A stretch of 64,000 bases of DNA from assembly GCA_040880725.1 (NCBI GenBank), contig JBBDHV010000020.1:1-64000 (forward strand), given 5' to 3'. Below, piece by piece: positions 26,047-34,889 of the stretch. Made by a program: the position numbers and the translations under genes. The notes below the pieces were generated by a model. It had not been told where the DNA came from and did not search any database. It saw only the letters and a program-made list of their open reading frames with translations. Origin of the DNA: DATHWB01 sp040880725 (GTDB lineage: Bacteria > Actinomycetota > Acidimicrobiia > Spongiisociales > ZC4RG35). The stretch's first letter is position 1. Every line of letters begins with the position of its first letter.

Positions 26047-26928
26047 ATGCACCCTTTTGGCCGAGTCCTTACCGCAATGATCACCCCGTTCACGGCCGCC
26101 GGCGCCGTGGATCACGAGGCTGCGGCTCGTCTGGCGCGCCATCTCGTCGACAACGGGTCGGACGGTCTCGTCGTCAGCGGCACGACCGGTGAGTCACCCA
26201 CCCTGAGCTCGGACGAGAAGGTGGCCCTCTTCGCGACCGTGAAGTCCGCGGTGGGAGACCGGGCGTCGGTCGTGGCCGGTACCGGGACCTACGACACCGC
26301 CGAGTCTGTCGAACTGTCCGGCCGAGCCGAAGAAGTGGGAGCAGATGGACTTCTCGCTGTCACCCCGTACTACTCGAAGCCGGAGCAACGGGGTCTGATC
26401 GCCCACTTCACGGCGATCGCAGACGCGACCGAACTGCCGGTACTCCTCTACAACATCCCTGCTCGCACGGCCCGACTCATCGAGATTCCCACGTTGGCGC
26501 GTCTCGCAGAACACGACCGGATCGTGGCCGTGAAGGACGCCGTGATGGATATCGACCACACCTCGGAGTTGTGTCGGGCGGTCCCGGGTCTCGCGGTGTA
26601 CTCAGGCCAGGACTCCTACACCTTCCCGATGATGGCGGTCGGGGCGGTGGGGGTCGTGTCGGTGATATCGCACCTGGCCGGCCGTCAGGTCCGTGAAATG
26701 GTCGACGCTGCGCTGGCCGGCGATCTCGAGCGCGCCAGGGAGTTGCACCGACTGCTCCTGCCGCTGTGCTGGGCGTGTTTCCTCGAATCCAACCCCGGAC
26801 CGGTACGCTCGGCACTCGATCGATGGTGGGAACCCGTCGGACCGCCCCGTTTGCCGGTCCTCACCGCCACCGATGTCACCATGGCGGGCATCGAAGCCGC
26901 CCTCATCGCAGTCCAGGAGCATTCATGA
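26047..26928 (+). CDS. dapA: 4-hydroxy-tetrahydrodipicolinate synthase
   Basis: DapA condenses pyruvate with aspartate semialdehyde. The Schiff-base Lys is K163 (IVAVKDAV), the catalytic Tyr is Y135 (LLYNIPART) and the Thr pair is at 46-47 (SGTTGESPTL). 293 residues, the normal length. GAGGAG precedes the ATG. The stop overlaps the RNase J start (ATGA), a dapA-rnj order also common in other actinobacteria. Confidence 0.96.
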   Translation: MHPFGRVLTAMITPFTAAGAVDHEAAARLARHLVDNGSDGLVVSGTTGESPTLSSDEKVALFATVKSAVGDRASVVAGTGTYDTAESVELSGRAEEVGADGLLAVTPYYSKPEQRGLIAHFTAIADATELPVLLYNIPARTARLIEIPTLARLAEHDRIVAVKDAVMDIDHTSELCRAVPGLAVYSGQDSYTFPMMAVGAVGVVSVISHLAGRQVREMVDAALAGDLERARELHRLLLPLCWACFLESNPGPVRSALDRWWEPVGPPRLPVLTATDVTMAGIEAALIAVQEHS

Positions 26929-28562
26929 GCGTACGTGTCACTTTCCTCGGAGGTCTCGGAGAGATCGGCAGGAACTGCGCCGCGCTCGAAATCGACGGCC
27001 GCATCTGTCTGATCGACGTCGGATTGATGTTCCCCGAAGAAGACATGCTGGGGGTGGACCTTGTCTTTCCGGACTGGTCGTGGCTCACGAAGCGCAAGGA
27101 CGACGTCGATTTCGTCGTGCTCACCCACGGACACGAAGACCACATGGGAGCGCTCGGCTACTTCCTGCGTGACATCAACGTGCCCGTGTACGGCACGAAG
27201 CTCGCGCTCGAGTTCTGCCGGGGCAGAATCGAGGAGCTGGGTATCGAAGCGAAGCTCCATCCGGTCGAATACGCCGAATGGAAGAAGCACGGCCCGTTTC
27301 GCTTTCAGCTGATCCCGGTGAGCCATTCGGTGCCCGACGCCGCCGGGATCGCCTTCGACACGCCCGAGGGGATCATCATCCATTCCGGCGATTTCAAGCT
27401 CGATCCGACCCCGATCGACGGTCGTCCCACCGATCTGCCGACGTTCGCCGAGTTCGGAAAGCAGGGCGTTCGACTGCTGCTCTCGGACTCCACGAACGCC
27501 GAACGTCCCGGCTTCGTCCCGTCCGAGTCCTCGTTGGGCGAGCCGATCCGCGACATCGTGCGGGACGCTCCCGGGCGGGTCATCGCCGCATGCTTCAGTT
27601 CTCACATCCACCGCGTGCAGCAGATCGCAGATGCCGGGGTCGACACCGGCCGCAAGGTGGCCTTCTTCGGTCGTTCGATGCACCGCAACACCGAGGTCGG
27701 TATCGATCTCGATGTGCTCGACGTCCCGAAGTCGAGTGTCGTGGACATCAAGGACCTCATGGACCTGCCCGCCCACCAGCAGCTGCTGATCACCACCGGT
27801 AGCCAAGGTGAGCCGTTCGCGGCGCTGTCGTTGATGGCCCAGGGGCGACACAAGTTCGTGGATCTCGAAGAAGGCGACACGGTCCTCATCTCTGCCACGC
27901 CGATCCCTGGAAACGAGACGGCGGTGTCCAGGGTCATCTCCCGGCTCACCCGGCGTGGCGCGAGGGTCTTCCACGGCCGCAACGCTCCGGTTCACGTTTC
28001 CGGTCACGCCGCCCGCGACGAGCTCATGACCTTCCTCAACGTGATCCGTCCCGACGCGTTCGTTCCCGTGCACGGCGAATACCGTCACCTCCACGCCCAC
28101 GCCGAACTCGCCCGCAAGATGGGCGTTCCGAAAGTCGACGTGCTCGAGGACGGGGACGCGGTCGTACTCGACGGCGACCGGACGATGGTGGAGCGGCGCG
28201 CCGTGCCCGCCGGTTACGTCTACTTCGACGGCGCCGGTGTCGGTGACGTCAAGCGCGGGGTCCTGCGGGACCGGTCCCGTCTGGCCGATGAGGGCGTCGT
28301 CGTGGTCACGGTCGGCATCGAGCGGTCTTCGGGATCGATCGTGTTCGGACCCGACCTCGACAGCCACGGCCTCATGGACGATCCGAGCGCCGTGCTGAAG
28401 CAGGCGGCGGATGCCGTCAGGGCCGAAGTGGAGAAGCGCGCCACGGACGGGTCGTTCGACCATGCCGCGATGCAGAACGCCGTTCGCCAGGCCGCCGCCA
28501 CTGTCATCCGCGCCGAGACCACCCGCAAGCCGGTGATTCTTCCCGTCGTCCTCGACGTATGA
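26925..28562 (+). CDS. rnj: Ribonuclease J
   Basis: 545 residues of the metallo-beta-lactamase/beta-CASP family, which has 5'-3' exonuclease and endonuclease activity in mRNA decay and rRNA maturation. HGHEDH (68-73) binds the two zinc ions. Beta-CASP motifs follow (DSTNAERPG, CFSSHIHRVQQ, HVSGHA), with the C-terminal domain at the end. It is coupled to dapA upstream and to a lipoprotein gene downstream by 4-nt overlaps. Confidence 0.96.
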   Translation: MSVRVTFLGGLGEIGRNCAALEIDGRICLIDVGLMFPEEDMLGVDLVFPDWSWLTKRKDDVDFVVLTHGHEDHMGALGYFLRDINVPVYGTKLALEFCRGRIEELGIEAKLHPVEYAEWKKHGPFRFQLIPVSHSVPDAAGIAFDTPEGIIIHSGDFKLDPTPIDGRPTDLPTFAEFGKQGVRLLLSDSTNAERPGFVPSESSLGEPIRDIVRDAPGRVIAACFSSHIHRVQQIADAGVDTGRKVAFFGRSMHRNTEVGIDLDVLDVPKSSVVDIKDLMDLPAHQQLLITTGSQGEPFAALSLMAQGRHKFVDLEEGDTVLISATPIPGNETAVSRVISRLTRRGARVFHGRNAPVHVSGHAARDELMTFLNVIRPDAFVPVHGEYRHLHAHAELARKMGVPKVDVLEDGDAVVLDGDRTMVERRAVPAGYVYFDGAGVGDVKRGVLRDRSRLADEGVVVVTVGIERSSGSIVFGPDLDSHGLMDDPSAVLKQAADAVRAEVEKRATDGSFDHAAMQNAVRQAAATVIRAETTRKPVILPVVLDV

Positions 28563-29008
28563 ATCGATGCCTCGCGGTGGGCGTCATCGCCCTCCTGACG
28601 GCATGTGCCCCACCGGGCGAGACGGAACCGTATCCGGGTGCTCGGTGGACCGACGCCCAGGGCGAGGCGGTCGATTCTGCGGTCATTGCCCTGTATTCCG
28701 ACGACTGTTCCGGCCGGGAGTCTGCGGGGTTCTTGGATGTGATGTGGCCGCTCGACGACGTGCCGGGGGACGACGCGGGAATGCGTCGCTACGTGCGGGA
28801 TCCTGAGTCGGTGATCCCGACCTTGCAACTGCTGGCCCCGTACGACCGGGCGAGCTCGCTGCCGCGCGGTGCGCTGTTCTCGGGTTTCGCCACCCCCGCC
28901 TATCAGCTGTGGATCGGCCCCGACAGCGACATCTACGTCTATCTCGTCTACGGCTCCCGAGTCGAAGCCCTCCCCCGAGCAGTCGACGAAACCATCCCCT
29001 GCCCCTGA
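28559..29008 (+). CDS. Putative lipoprotein
   Basis: 149 residues. A short signal sequence with lipobox-like LLTAC places the modified Cys at residue 16, so the mature protein is probably membrane-anchored outside. Two further Cys (about 50 and 148) could form a disulphide. No family is recognised. The ATG overlaps the RNase J stop. Palindrome copy B begins 10 nt after its stop. Confidence 0.7.
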   Translation: MNRCLAVGVIALLTACAPPGETEPYPGARWTDAQGEAVDSAVIALYSDDCSGRESAGFLDVMWPLDDVPGDDAGMRRYVRDPESVIPTLQLLAPYDRASSLPRGALFSGFATPAYQLWIGPDSDIYVYLVYGSRVEALPRAVDETIPCP

Positions 29009-29017
29009 GGTGGTCGC

Positions 29018-29066
29018 GTACCCTGGGTTCCAGACCACCGAAACGGTGGTCGGGAGCCCACGGTTC
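29018..29066. repeat. Dispersed 3'-end palindrome, copy B
   Basis: 5' arm GTACCCTGGGTTC (29018-29030) and 3' arm GAGCCCACGGTTC (29054-29066). The inner stem is GACCACCG with CGGTGGTC around an AAA loop. It starts 10 nt after the lipoprotein stop, upstream of ftsK. Confidence 0.8.
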
Positions 29067-29089
29067 ACCGCTATCCGCCGAAATTCGCG

Positions 29090-29117
29090 CTCTCCGCGCG
29101 AGACCTCGCGCGGAGAG
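29090..29117. terminator. Perfect 13-bp hairpin before ftsK
   Basis: CTCTCCGCGCGAG (29090-29102) and CTCGCGCGGAGAG (29105-29117) are exact inverted copies with a 2-nt loop. There is no T run on either side, so classical intrinsic termination is uncertain. Together with palindrome B it separates the dapA-rnj operon from ftsK. Confidence 0.5.
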
Positions 29118-29142
29118 TCACGGGAACTGTGCCACGGTCTGA

Positions 29143-29148
29143 TAACGT
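29143..29148 (+). promoter_or_regulatory. TANNNT -10 box of ftsK
   Basis: TAACGT lies 9 nt before the ftsK ATG without a Shine-Dalgarno in between, consistent with a leaderless or very short leader. Confidence 0.4.
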
Positions 29149-29157
29149 TCTCCGGAC

Positions 29158-31440
29158 ATGGCCAAGAAGACTCCCGCCCGTCGGGGAACCACGGGGCGGA
29201 AACGGGTGTCATCGAAGCGCACAACCAAGAGCTCGAGAGCCCCTCGGAAAGAGCGGTCGACCGTCACGCTGGCGACCGTCCGCACCTATCTGAGAGCGCG
29301 ACTCGGCGGCCAGGCCGATGACGTCTGGGGCCTCGTCCTCGTCGTCGTTGCCACTCTGGTGACCCTCTCCTTCATCGGCCAGGCAGGTCCCGTCGGTCGG
29401 TGGATCGGCGTCGGCCTCGGCTGGCTGTTCGGCGTGTGGGCGTACGCGATACCGCCCATCCTCGTGGGAGTCGGTCTCGTCCTCGCCCTCGGTCGCCGCA
29501 GCGACGGCACCGGACGGCTCGTGCTGGGAGCGACCGCCGCATTCGTCGGATCCCTTGCCATGTTCCACTTGCTGACCGGTGCGGTCTCTCTCGCAGAGAA
29601 CGTCGACCTCGTCGAACAGCGCGGGGGAGCGGTCGGCGCCCTCCTCGCATTCCCGCTCCGCCGGATGCTGGGCACCTGGGGCGCATTCGTCATCCTCACC
29701 GCAGTGATCGCGATGGGTGTCCTGGTGGTGACCAAGACATCGGTCCGCGAGTTGGTGGTCGCGTTCGGCGAGATCTTCACCGGGATGCGGCGCTTCGCCA
29801 GGTCGATGCGGGTGGCCAGTGGACAGCGCGCGGTGGCGGCCGCCACCCGACCGCGGCACCAGGCTCGTCACGTCGCCCCCAAAGCCCCGAAGGCTTCACG
29901 CCCGAAGTCGGACGCATCGGCTGTGGCACCGAAGGAGAAGAAAACGGCACCCGCGCCGAAGCCGAAGACGCCGATGGTCAGTTCGAACGGCTACCAGCTG
30001 CCTCCGCTTGACCTGCTTGAGTTCGGCGGGGGAGAGGAGACCAACCGCCGCGCCTTGGAGGACACCGCCCGGGATCTCGAAGAGACCCTCCATCAGCACG
30101 GCGTCGACGCCACGCTCACCAAGATCGTCCCCGGCCCCACTGTCACCCGCTTCGAGGTAGAGCTTGCTCCCGGCGTGAAGGTGAACAAGGTGTCGAACCT
30201 CTCTCACGACATCGCCTATGCGCTGGCGACGCCCGATGTGCGGCTCCTCGTCCCGATTCCGGGCAAGAGCGCAATTGGTGTGGAGGTACCGAACCGCAAG
30301 CGCCGGCTCGTCTCGCTCGGCGACATCCTGCGATCGCCGGAGGCCGCCCGCGACGCCCACCCTCTGACGGTGGCAGTCGGCATGGACATCAGCGGCACTC
30401 CGATGCTGCTGAACCTCGCTGAACTCCCCCATGTGCTGATCGCAGGAGCGACGGGCGCCGGCAAGTCCTCGTGCATCAATTCGCTCGTGACGTCGCTCCT
30501 CATGCGCACCTCTCCTGACGACGTTCGGTTGATCATGGTCGACCCCAAGCGAGTCGAACTCGGTCAGTACAACGGCGTGCCGCATCTTCTCACCCGGGTC
30601 ATCACGAACCCGAAGAAGGCGAACGACGCGCTGAAGTGGGCAGTCGCCGAGATGGACCGTCGCTATGACCTCCTGGCGGACGCCAAAGTCCGGGACATCG
30701 ATGGATACCGCGAGAAGCTGGCCGCCGGCGGACTCGATGCCGAGCAGTTCGACCGCTTCCCCTACATCGTCGTTCTGGTCGACGAGTTGAACGACCTGAT
30801 GATGGTTGCCGGCCGTGAAGTCGAGGAGTCGATCGTTCGCATCGCGCAGATGGCCCGTGCCGTGGGGATCCACCTGGTACTCGCCACCCAGCGTCCTTCG
30901 GTCAATGTCATCACCGGCGTGATCAAGGCCAACGTTCCGTCGCGGTTGGCTTTCAGTGTCGCCAGCCAGACCGACTCGCGAGTGATCCTCGATTCCTCGG
31001 GCGCCGAGAAGCTCATCGGGATGGGAGACATGCTGGTCGTGACCGCCAAGGAGCCGAGGGCGCGGCGCATTCAAGGTGCCTTCGTCCGGGAAACGGAGAT
31101 CCACGCAGTAGTGGACTGGGTGAAGGCCCAGCAGGAGGCCCAGTACAAGGACCAGGAGGTCCTGGAGGTCGCCCAGGCCGCGTCCGCGGCGGCGGCCGAC
31201 GTCGGGGACGACGAAGAAAATGCACTTGTTCGCCAGGCGATGGAGCTGGTGGTGCGCAATCAGCTTGGCTCGACTTCCATGTTGCAGCGCAAGCTGCGTA
31301 TCGGCTTTGCACGGGCCGGCCGAGTGATGGACATCCTCGAGAACCGTGGGGTCGTAGGCCCTTCCTTGGGCTCGAAGGCCCGGGAGGTTCTCATGACGGC
31401 CGACGAACTCGACGAGATGCTCGCTGGAGCCAGTCACTGA
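29158..31440 (+). CDS. ftsK: DNA translocase FtsK
   Basis: 760 residues. After a basic N-terminus come four or so membrane segments (about residues 60-205), a short Lys/Pro-rich linker and the motor: Walker A GATGAGKSS near residue 430 and Walker B IVVLVDELNDLM. A C-terminal winged-helix gamma domain (ALVRQAMELV...SMLQRKLRIGFARAGRVMDILE) recognises orienting DNA sequences. It acts at the septum in chromosome dimer resolution and segregation. The linker is far shorter than in E. coli, similar to SpoIIIE. Confidence 0.95.
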   Translation: MAKKTPARRGTTGRKRVSSKRTTKSSRAPRKERSTVTLATVRTYLRARLGGQADDVWGLVLVVVATLVTLSFIGQAGPVGRWIGVGLGWLFGVWAYAIPPILVGVGLVLALGRRSDGTGRLVLGATAAFVGSLAMFHLLTGAVSLAENVDLVEQRGGAVGALLAFPLRRMLGTWGAFVILTAVIAMGVLVVTKTSVRELVVAFGEIFTGMRRFARSMRVASGQRAVAAATRPRHQARHVAPKAPKASRPKSDASAVAPKEKKTAPAPKPKTPMVSSNGYQLPPLDLLEFGGGEETNRRALEDTARDLEETLHQHGVDATLTKIVPGPTVTRFEVELAPGVKVNKVSNLSHDIAYALATPDVRLLVPIPGKSAIGVEVPNRKRRLVSLGDILRSPEAARDAHPLTVAVGMDISGTPMLLNLAELPHVLIAGATGAGKSSCINSLVTSLLMRTSPDDVRLIMVDPKRVELGQYNGVPHLLTRVITNPKKANDALKWAVAEMDRRYDLLADAKVRDIDGYREKLAAGGLDAEQFDRFPYIVVLVDELNDLMMVAGREVEESIVRIAQMARAVGIHLVLATQRPSVNVITGVIKANVPSRLAFSVASQTDSRVILDSSGAEKLIGMGDMLVVTAKEPRARRIQGAFVRETEIHAVVDWVKAQQEAQYKDQEVLEVAQAASAAAADVGDDEENALVRQAMELVVRNQLGSTSMLQRKLRIGFARAGRVMDILENRGVVGPSLGSKAREVLMTADELDEMLAGASH

Positions 31441-31445
31441 TCGGG

Positions 31446-31451
31446 TACGCT
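31446..31451 (+). promoter_or_regulatory. TANNNT -10 box of pdhA
   Basis: TACGCT lies 10 nt before the pdhA ATG, in a 21-nt gap after ftsK, and no ribosome binding site is visible. Confidence 0.4.
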
Positions 31452-31461
31452 CCCGCAACGA

Positions 31462-32499
31462 ATGCGTCAGATCCTCACGCCGTCGGGCGGACTCGTCGGT
31501 GAAGCCCCCGTCGACATCGAGATGACCGTCCGTTTGTATCGGGCGATGGTCTTCGCCCGCGCCTACGACCGAAAGTCGATGTCACTCCAGCGGCAGGGCC
31601 GCCTGGCGACCTATGCACCTTTCGAAGGCCAGGAAGCCGCCCAGGTCGGTGCCGCAGCCGCCCTCGAGCCCGACGACTGGCTGGTCGCCACCTATCGCGA
31701 CGCCGCCGCCATGTGGATGCAGGGCTACCCGCTCGAGTTGCTCTTCGCCGGCCGGACCGGACACGAGGCCGGGGGTCGGCCCCCGGACCACGTGAATGTG
31801 ATGCCGCCGTCGATCACCGTCGGAGGGCACATGCTGCACGCCGTTGGCCTGTCGTGGGCAGAGAAGCTGCGGGGATCGTCTCGTATCGCCATGACGATGT
31901 TCGGAGACGGAGCGACATCCGAGGGAGATTTCCACGAGGCGATGAATTTCGCCGGTGTGTTCGGAGTCGGAGTGGTGTTCGTGTGCCAGAACAACGGTTG
32001 GGCCATCTCGCTGCCCCGGTCCCAGCAGACTGCCTCCGAGACCATCGCCGAGAAGGCGATTGCCTACGGAATGCCGGGGGTGCAGGTCGATGGCAATGAC
32101 GTGTTCGCGGTCCACGAGGCGGCGACCGAAGCCGCCGATCGGGCGCGCAGCGGAGGGGGCCCGACTTTGATCGAGGCTGTCACCTACCGGATGGGACCGC
32201 ACACGACGGCGGATGATCCCGGCCGCTATCGAGACCCCGAGGATGCCGAAGATTGGGAACGCCGCGACCCGCTGGAACGGGTCAGGGTGTACCTCTCGGA
32301 GCGGGACCGATGGTCCGCGGAGTGGCAGGCCGAGGTCGAATCGAGGACCTTCGACGAGGTGGAGCGGGCGATCACGCTCGCCGAGTCCTTGTACGACCCC
32401 GATCCTTCACACATCTTCGGTGCAGTCTTCGAATCGTCCACTCCCACCCTCGACGCCCAGCGCCGCGAACTCGAATCCCTTCTCGAGGACGACGACTGA
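31462..32499 (+). CDS. pdhA: Pyruvate dehydrogenase E1 component, alpha subunit
   Basis: 345 residues of a thiamine-diphosphate-dependent 2-oxo acid dehydrogenase E1 alpha. YAPFEGQEAAQVG and VLPP-like NVMPPSITVGG follow the Bacillus PdhA pattern. GDGATSEGDFHEAMNFAGVF...NN is the thiamine diphosphate motif, and YRMGPHTTADDPGRYR is the phosphorylation-loop region. A branched-chain substrate cannot be excluded. First gene of pdhA-pdhB-pdhC; the stop overlaps the pdhB start by one base. Confidence 0.92.
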   Translation: MRQILTPSGGLVGEAPVDIEMTVRLYRAMVFARAYDRKSMSLQRQGRLATYAPFEGQEAAQVGAAAALEPDDWLVATYRDAAAMWMQGYPLELLFAGRTGHEAGGRPPDHVNVMPPSITVGGHMLHAVGLSWAEKLRGSSRIAMTMFGDGATSEGDFHEAMNFAGVFGVGVVFVCQNNGWAISLPRSQQTASETIAEKAIAYGMPGVQVDGNDVFAVHEAATEAADRARSGGGPTLIEAVTYRMGPHTTADDPGRYRDPEDAEDWERRDPLERVRVYLSERDRWSAEWQAEVESRTFDEVERAITLAESLYDPDPSHIFGAVFESSTPTLDAQRRELESLLEDDD

Positions 32500-33476
32500 T
32501 GGCCGAACTGACCATCGCGCAAGCCCTCAACGCCGGTCTGGCACTGGCGTTGGAGGAGTGGGACGAGGCGCTGGTGATGGGTGAGGACGTCGGTCGCACC
32601 GGCGGGGTGTTCCGAATCACCGACGGCCTCCAGGATCGGTTCGGGGCAGATCGGGTGATCGACACCCCGGTCGCAGAGTCGGGGATCGTCGGGGTCGGAT
32701 TCGGGATGGCGGTGGTCGGGATGCGGCCGATTCTCGAGATGCAGTTCATGGGCTTCTCATATCCGGCGTTCGACCAGGTCGTCAACCATGTCGCCAGAAT
32801 TCGGCATCGCTCCCGTCACCGATTCACCGCGCCACTGGTGATCCGCATTCCGTACGGAGGAGGAATCGGTGCCGCCGAGCACCATTCGGAGTCCGCCGAG
32901 GCGATTTACGCCCACACTCCCGGTGTGAAGGTCGTGGTTCCGTCGCGTCCCCACGACGCCAAGGGTTTGCTGCTCGCCGCCGTCGAGGACCCGGACCCGG
33001 TGATCTTCCTCGAGCCCATCCGGTTGTACCGCTCGGTGAAGGAGGACGTGGGGGAGGGACCGGTGCGGGTCGCGATCGGTTCGGCTGCCGTGGAGCAGCA
33101 GGGCAGCGACGTGACACTGATCTCCTACGGGGCGATGATGCGCGAGTGCCGAGAGGCTGCTTCCGCGATGACGGCCGAAGGGGTGTCGGTCGAGTTGGTG
33201 GATCTCCGATCCCTGGTCCCTCTCGACGTCGAGACGATCGTTCGCAGCGTCGAAAAGACGGGCCGGGCAGTCGTGGTGACCGAGTCCCCCCGCACGGGTG
33301 GTTTCGCCTCGGAGATCGTCACCGTCATCCAGGAGCAGGCGTTGTATTCGCTCCAGGCGCCGATCCGGCGGGTGACCGGCTGGGACACGGTGTTTCCTCT
33401 GAAGCGCGGCGAGTCGTTGTATCTGCCGAGCACCGAGCGGGTGCTGCGTGCGCTCAGGGCGACACTGGAGGACTGA
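32499..33476 (+). CDS. pdhB: Pyruvate dehydrogenase E1 component, beta subunit
   Basis: 325 residues of the transketolase-like beta subunit. It has MGEDVGRTGGVFRIT, PVAESGIVGVGFGMAVVG, EMQFMGFSYPAFDQ and the C-terminal swivelling domain (TLISYGAMM, VELVDLRSLVPLD). It pairs with PdhA to form the E1 heterotetramer. The start overlaps the pdhA stop (TGATG). Confidence 0.94.
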   Translation: MAELTIAQALNAGLALALEEWDEALVMGEDVGRTGGVFRITDGLQDRFGADRVIDTPVAESGIVGVGFGMAVVGMRPILEMQFMGFSYPAFDQVVNHVARIRHRSRHRFTAPLVIRIPYGGGIGAAEHHSESAEAIYAHTPGVKVVVPSRPHDAKGLLLAAVEDPDPVIFLEPIRLYRSVKEDVGEGPVRVAIGSAAVEQQGSDVTLISYGAMMRECREAASAMTAEGVSVELVDLRSLVPLDVETIVRSVEKTGRAVVVTESPRTGGFASEIVTVIQEQALYSLQAPIRRVTGWDTVFPLKRGESLYLPSTERVLRALRATLED

Positions 33477-33478
33477 CC

Positions 33479-34813
33479 ATGGCCTTCGAGTTCCGGGTAC
33501 CAGATGTCGGTGAGGGATTGGTCGAAGCGGAGATCATCGAGTGGCGGGTGGCCGTCGGTGAGGTCGTGTCGATGGATCAGATCGTGGTGGATGTCGAGAC
33601 CGACAAGGCGGTGGTCGAGATTCCCGTTCCTGTCGCCGGCACCGTGTTGTTTCTGGGCGGGTCGGCCGGCGAGACGGTTGCGGTCGGTTCGGTGCTGATG
33701 GTGGTCGGCGACCCCGACGAGCACTGGGAGCCTGCGTCGTCCGAACACGTCGATCCTGACGACGACGAAGAGCCCGACGAGGAACCCGACGAGGTTGTGA
33801 GGCGCGGACCCGGGGCGGGTTCGTCGGCGGACGTCGCGCCCATCGTCGGAACCCTGGATTCGGAGGCGACCTTCCTGGGAGCATCCGAATCGTCGGGGCC
33901 GGACCCCGTCGCCGGGTTGCGGGCGCTGCCGGTGGTCCGCAAGCTCGCCCGCGACCTCGGCGTCGACCTCCACGAAGTCCAAGGCACCGGCCCCGGCGGC
34001 CGAATCACCCGCGACGACGTCACCGCCGCCAAACGAAGTCCTGAACCCAGGGTTCCTGACCACACTGGGCGTAGTCCTGAACCCAGGGTTCCTGACGACA
34101 CTGGGCGTAGTCCCGAACCCAGGGTTCCTGACGACAGCGGGCGGCGGCGGATGTCTCGGATGAGGCGGACGATCGCCGAGCGGATGAGTCGGTCCTGGGC
34201 GGAGATCCCTCACGTGACCACATTCGACGAGGTCGACGCGACCCGGCTGCTCGAAGTTCGCACCGCCCTCGCCAAGCGAACGGGCGCCGTCATCCCGATG
34301 GACGCTCTCGTCGTGAAGGCAGTTGCCCCCGCCCTCTCGGCCCATCCTGATTTCAACGCCCGGCTCGATGGCGACGACCTCATCGACCAGAACGCCCTGC
34401 ACATCGGCGTGGCGGTGGACACTCCCGACGGGTTGCTGGTCGTTGTCCTGCGGGATGTAGGCCGGCGACCGCTCACCGATGTCGCCGGTGAGATCGTGCG
34501 ACTTTCCGAAGCGGCCAAGGATCGCCGGACCACGCCCGAGGAGATGTCAGGTCAGACGTTCACCGTGTCGAACATCGGTGCGGTCGGCGGTGGGTATGGA
34601 ACCCCGATCGTGCCGTACGGAACGATCGGCATACTTTCGGTGGGGCGGGCGGTGGACCGGCCCGTTGCTCGTAACGGGCGTGTGACCATTGCGCCGATGA
34701 TGCCGTTGTCCCTGTCGTATGACCATCGGGTGATCGATGGGGGAGAGGGCCGACGCTTCCTGGCCCGGATCGTCGAGAACCTGACCGAGCCGGCGCTCTT
34801 CCTGGCCGACTGA
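33479..34813 (+). CDS. pdhC: 2-oxo acid dehydrogenase E2 (dihydrolipoyl acyltransferase) with in-frame linker repeat
   Basis: 444 residues. There is one lipoyl domain (1-78, lipoyl Lys K43 in VETDKAVVE) and an acidic linker. A peripheral subunit-binding domain (about 149-185) comes next, then a second linker and the catalytic domain ending in SYDHRVIDG. The second linker contains three tandem 12-residue repeats, SPEPRVPD followed by HTGR, DTGR or DSGR (residues 187-222). Each carries the 13-mer GAACCCAGGGTTC that forms the arm of the intergenic palindromes. No E3 gene follows, so E3 must be elsewhere. The ATG is 2 nt after pdhB. Confidence 0.94.
   Translation: MAFEFRVPDVGEGLVEAEIIEWRVAVGEVVSMDQIVVDVETDKAVVEIPVPVAGTVLFLGGSAGETVAVGSVLMVVGDPDEHWEPASSEHVDPDDDEEPDEEPDEVVRRGPGAGSSADVAPIVGTLDSEATFLGASESSGPDPVAGLRALPVVRKLARDLGVDLHEVQGTGPGGRITRDDVTAAKRSPEPRVPDHTGRSPEPRVPDDTGRSPEPRVPDDSGRRRMSRMRRTIAERMSRSWAEIPHVTTFDEVDATRLLEVRTALAKRTGAVIPMDALVVKAVAPALSAHPDFNARLDGDDLIDQNALHIGVAVDTPDGLLVVVLRDVGRRPLTDVAGEIVRLSEAAKDRRTTPEEMSGQTFTVSNIGAVGGGYGTPIVPYGTIGILSVGRAVDRPVARNGRVTIAPMMPLSLSYDHRVIDGGEGRRFLARIVENLTEPALFLAD
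34037..34144 (+). repeat. Three tandem 36-bp repeats inside pdhC
   Basis: The unit recurs exactly every 36 nt, with GAACCCAGGGTTC at 34043-34055, 34079-34091 and 34115-34127. The copies differ at only a few positions. The same 13-mer is the outer arm of the intergenic palindrome family, but here it is in frame and there is no inner stem. Confidence 0.92.
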
Positions 34814-34845
34814 CTCCGGCTTCGGCGCCTTCTTTGCCCGAAAGT

Positions 34846-34875
34846 GGACGCCGGCGTCCAAACAAACCCTGGGTT
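34846..34875. repeat. Hairpin plus half-element, copy F
   Basis: GGACGCCGGCGTCC (34846-34859) is a perfect palindrome, followed by AACCCTGGGTT (34865-34875), the core of the dispersed arm. It sits 32 nt after the pdhC stop, between convergent genes. The 3' arm is missing, so it is a partial copy. Confidence 0.6.
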
Positions 34876-34889
34876 CGAATGGACGCCGT

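Noticed and set aside
26685..28463. A 592-codon minus-strand open frame opposite rnj
   Set aside because: Shadow of the RNase J gene with no recognisable motif.
34037..34144. CRISPR-like reading of the three 36-bp repeats
   Set aside because: Units are directly adjacent without unique spacers and are in frame inside pdhC; no cas genes are present.
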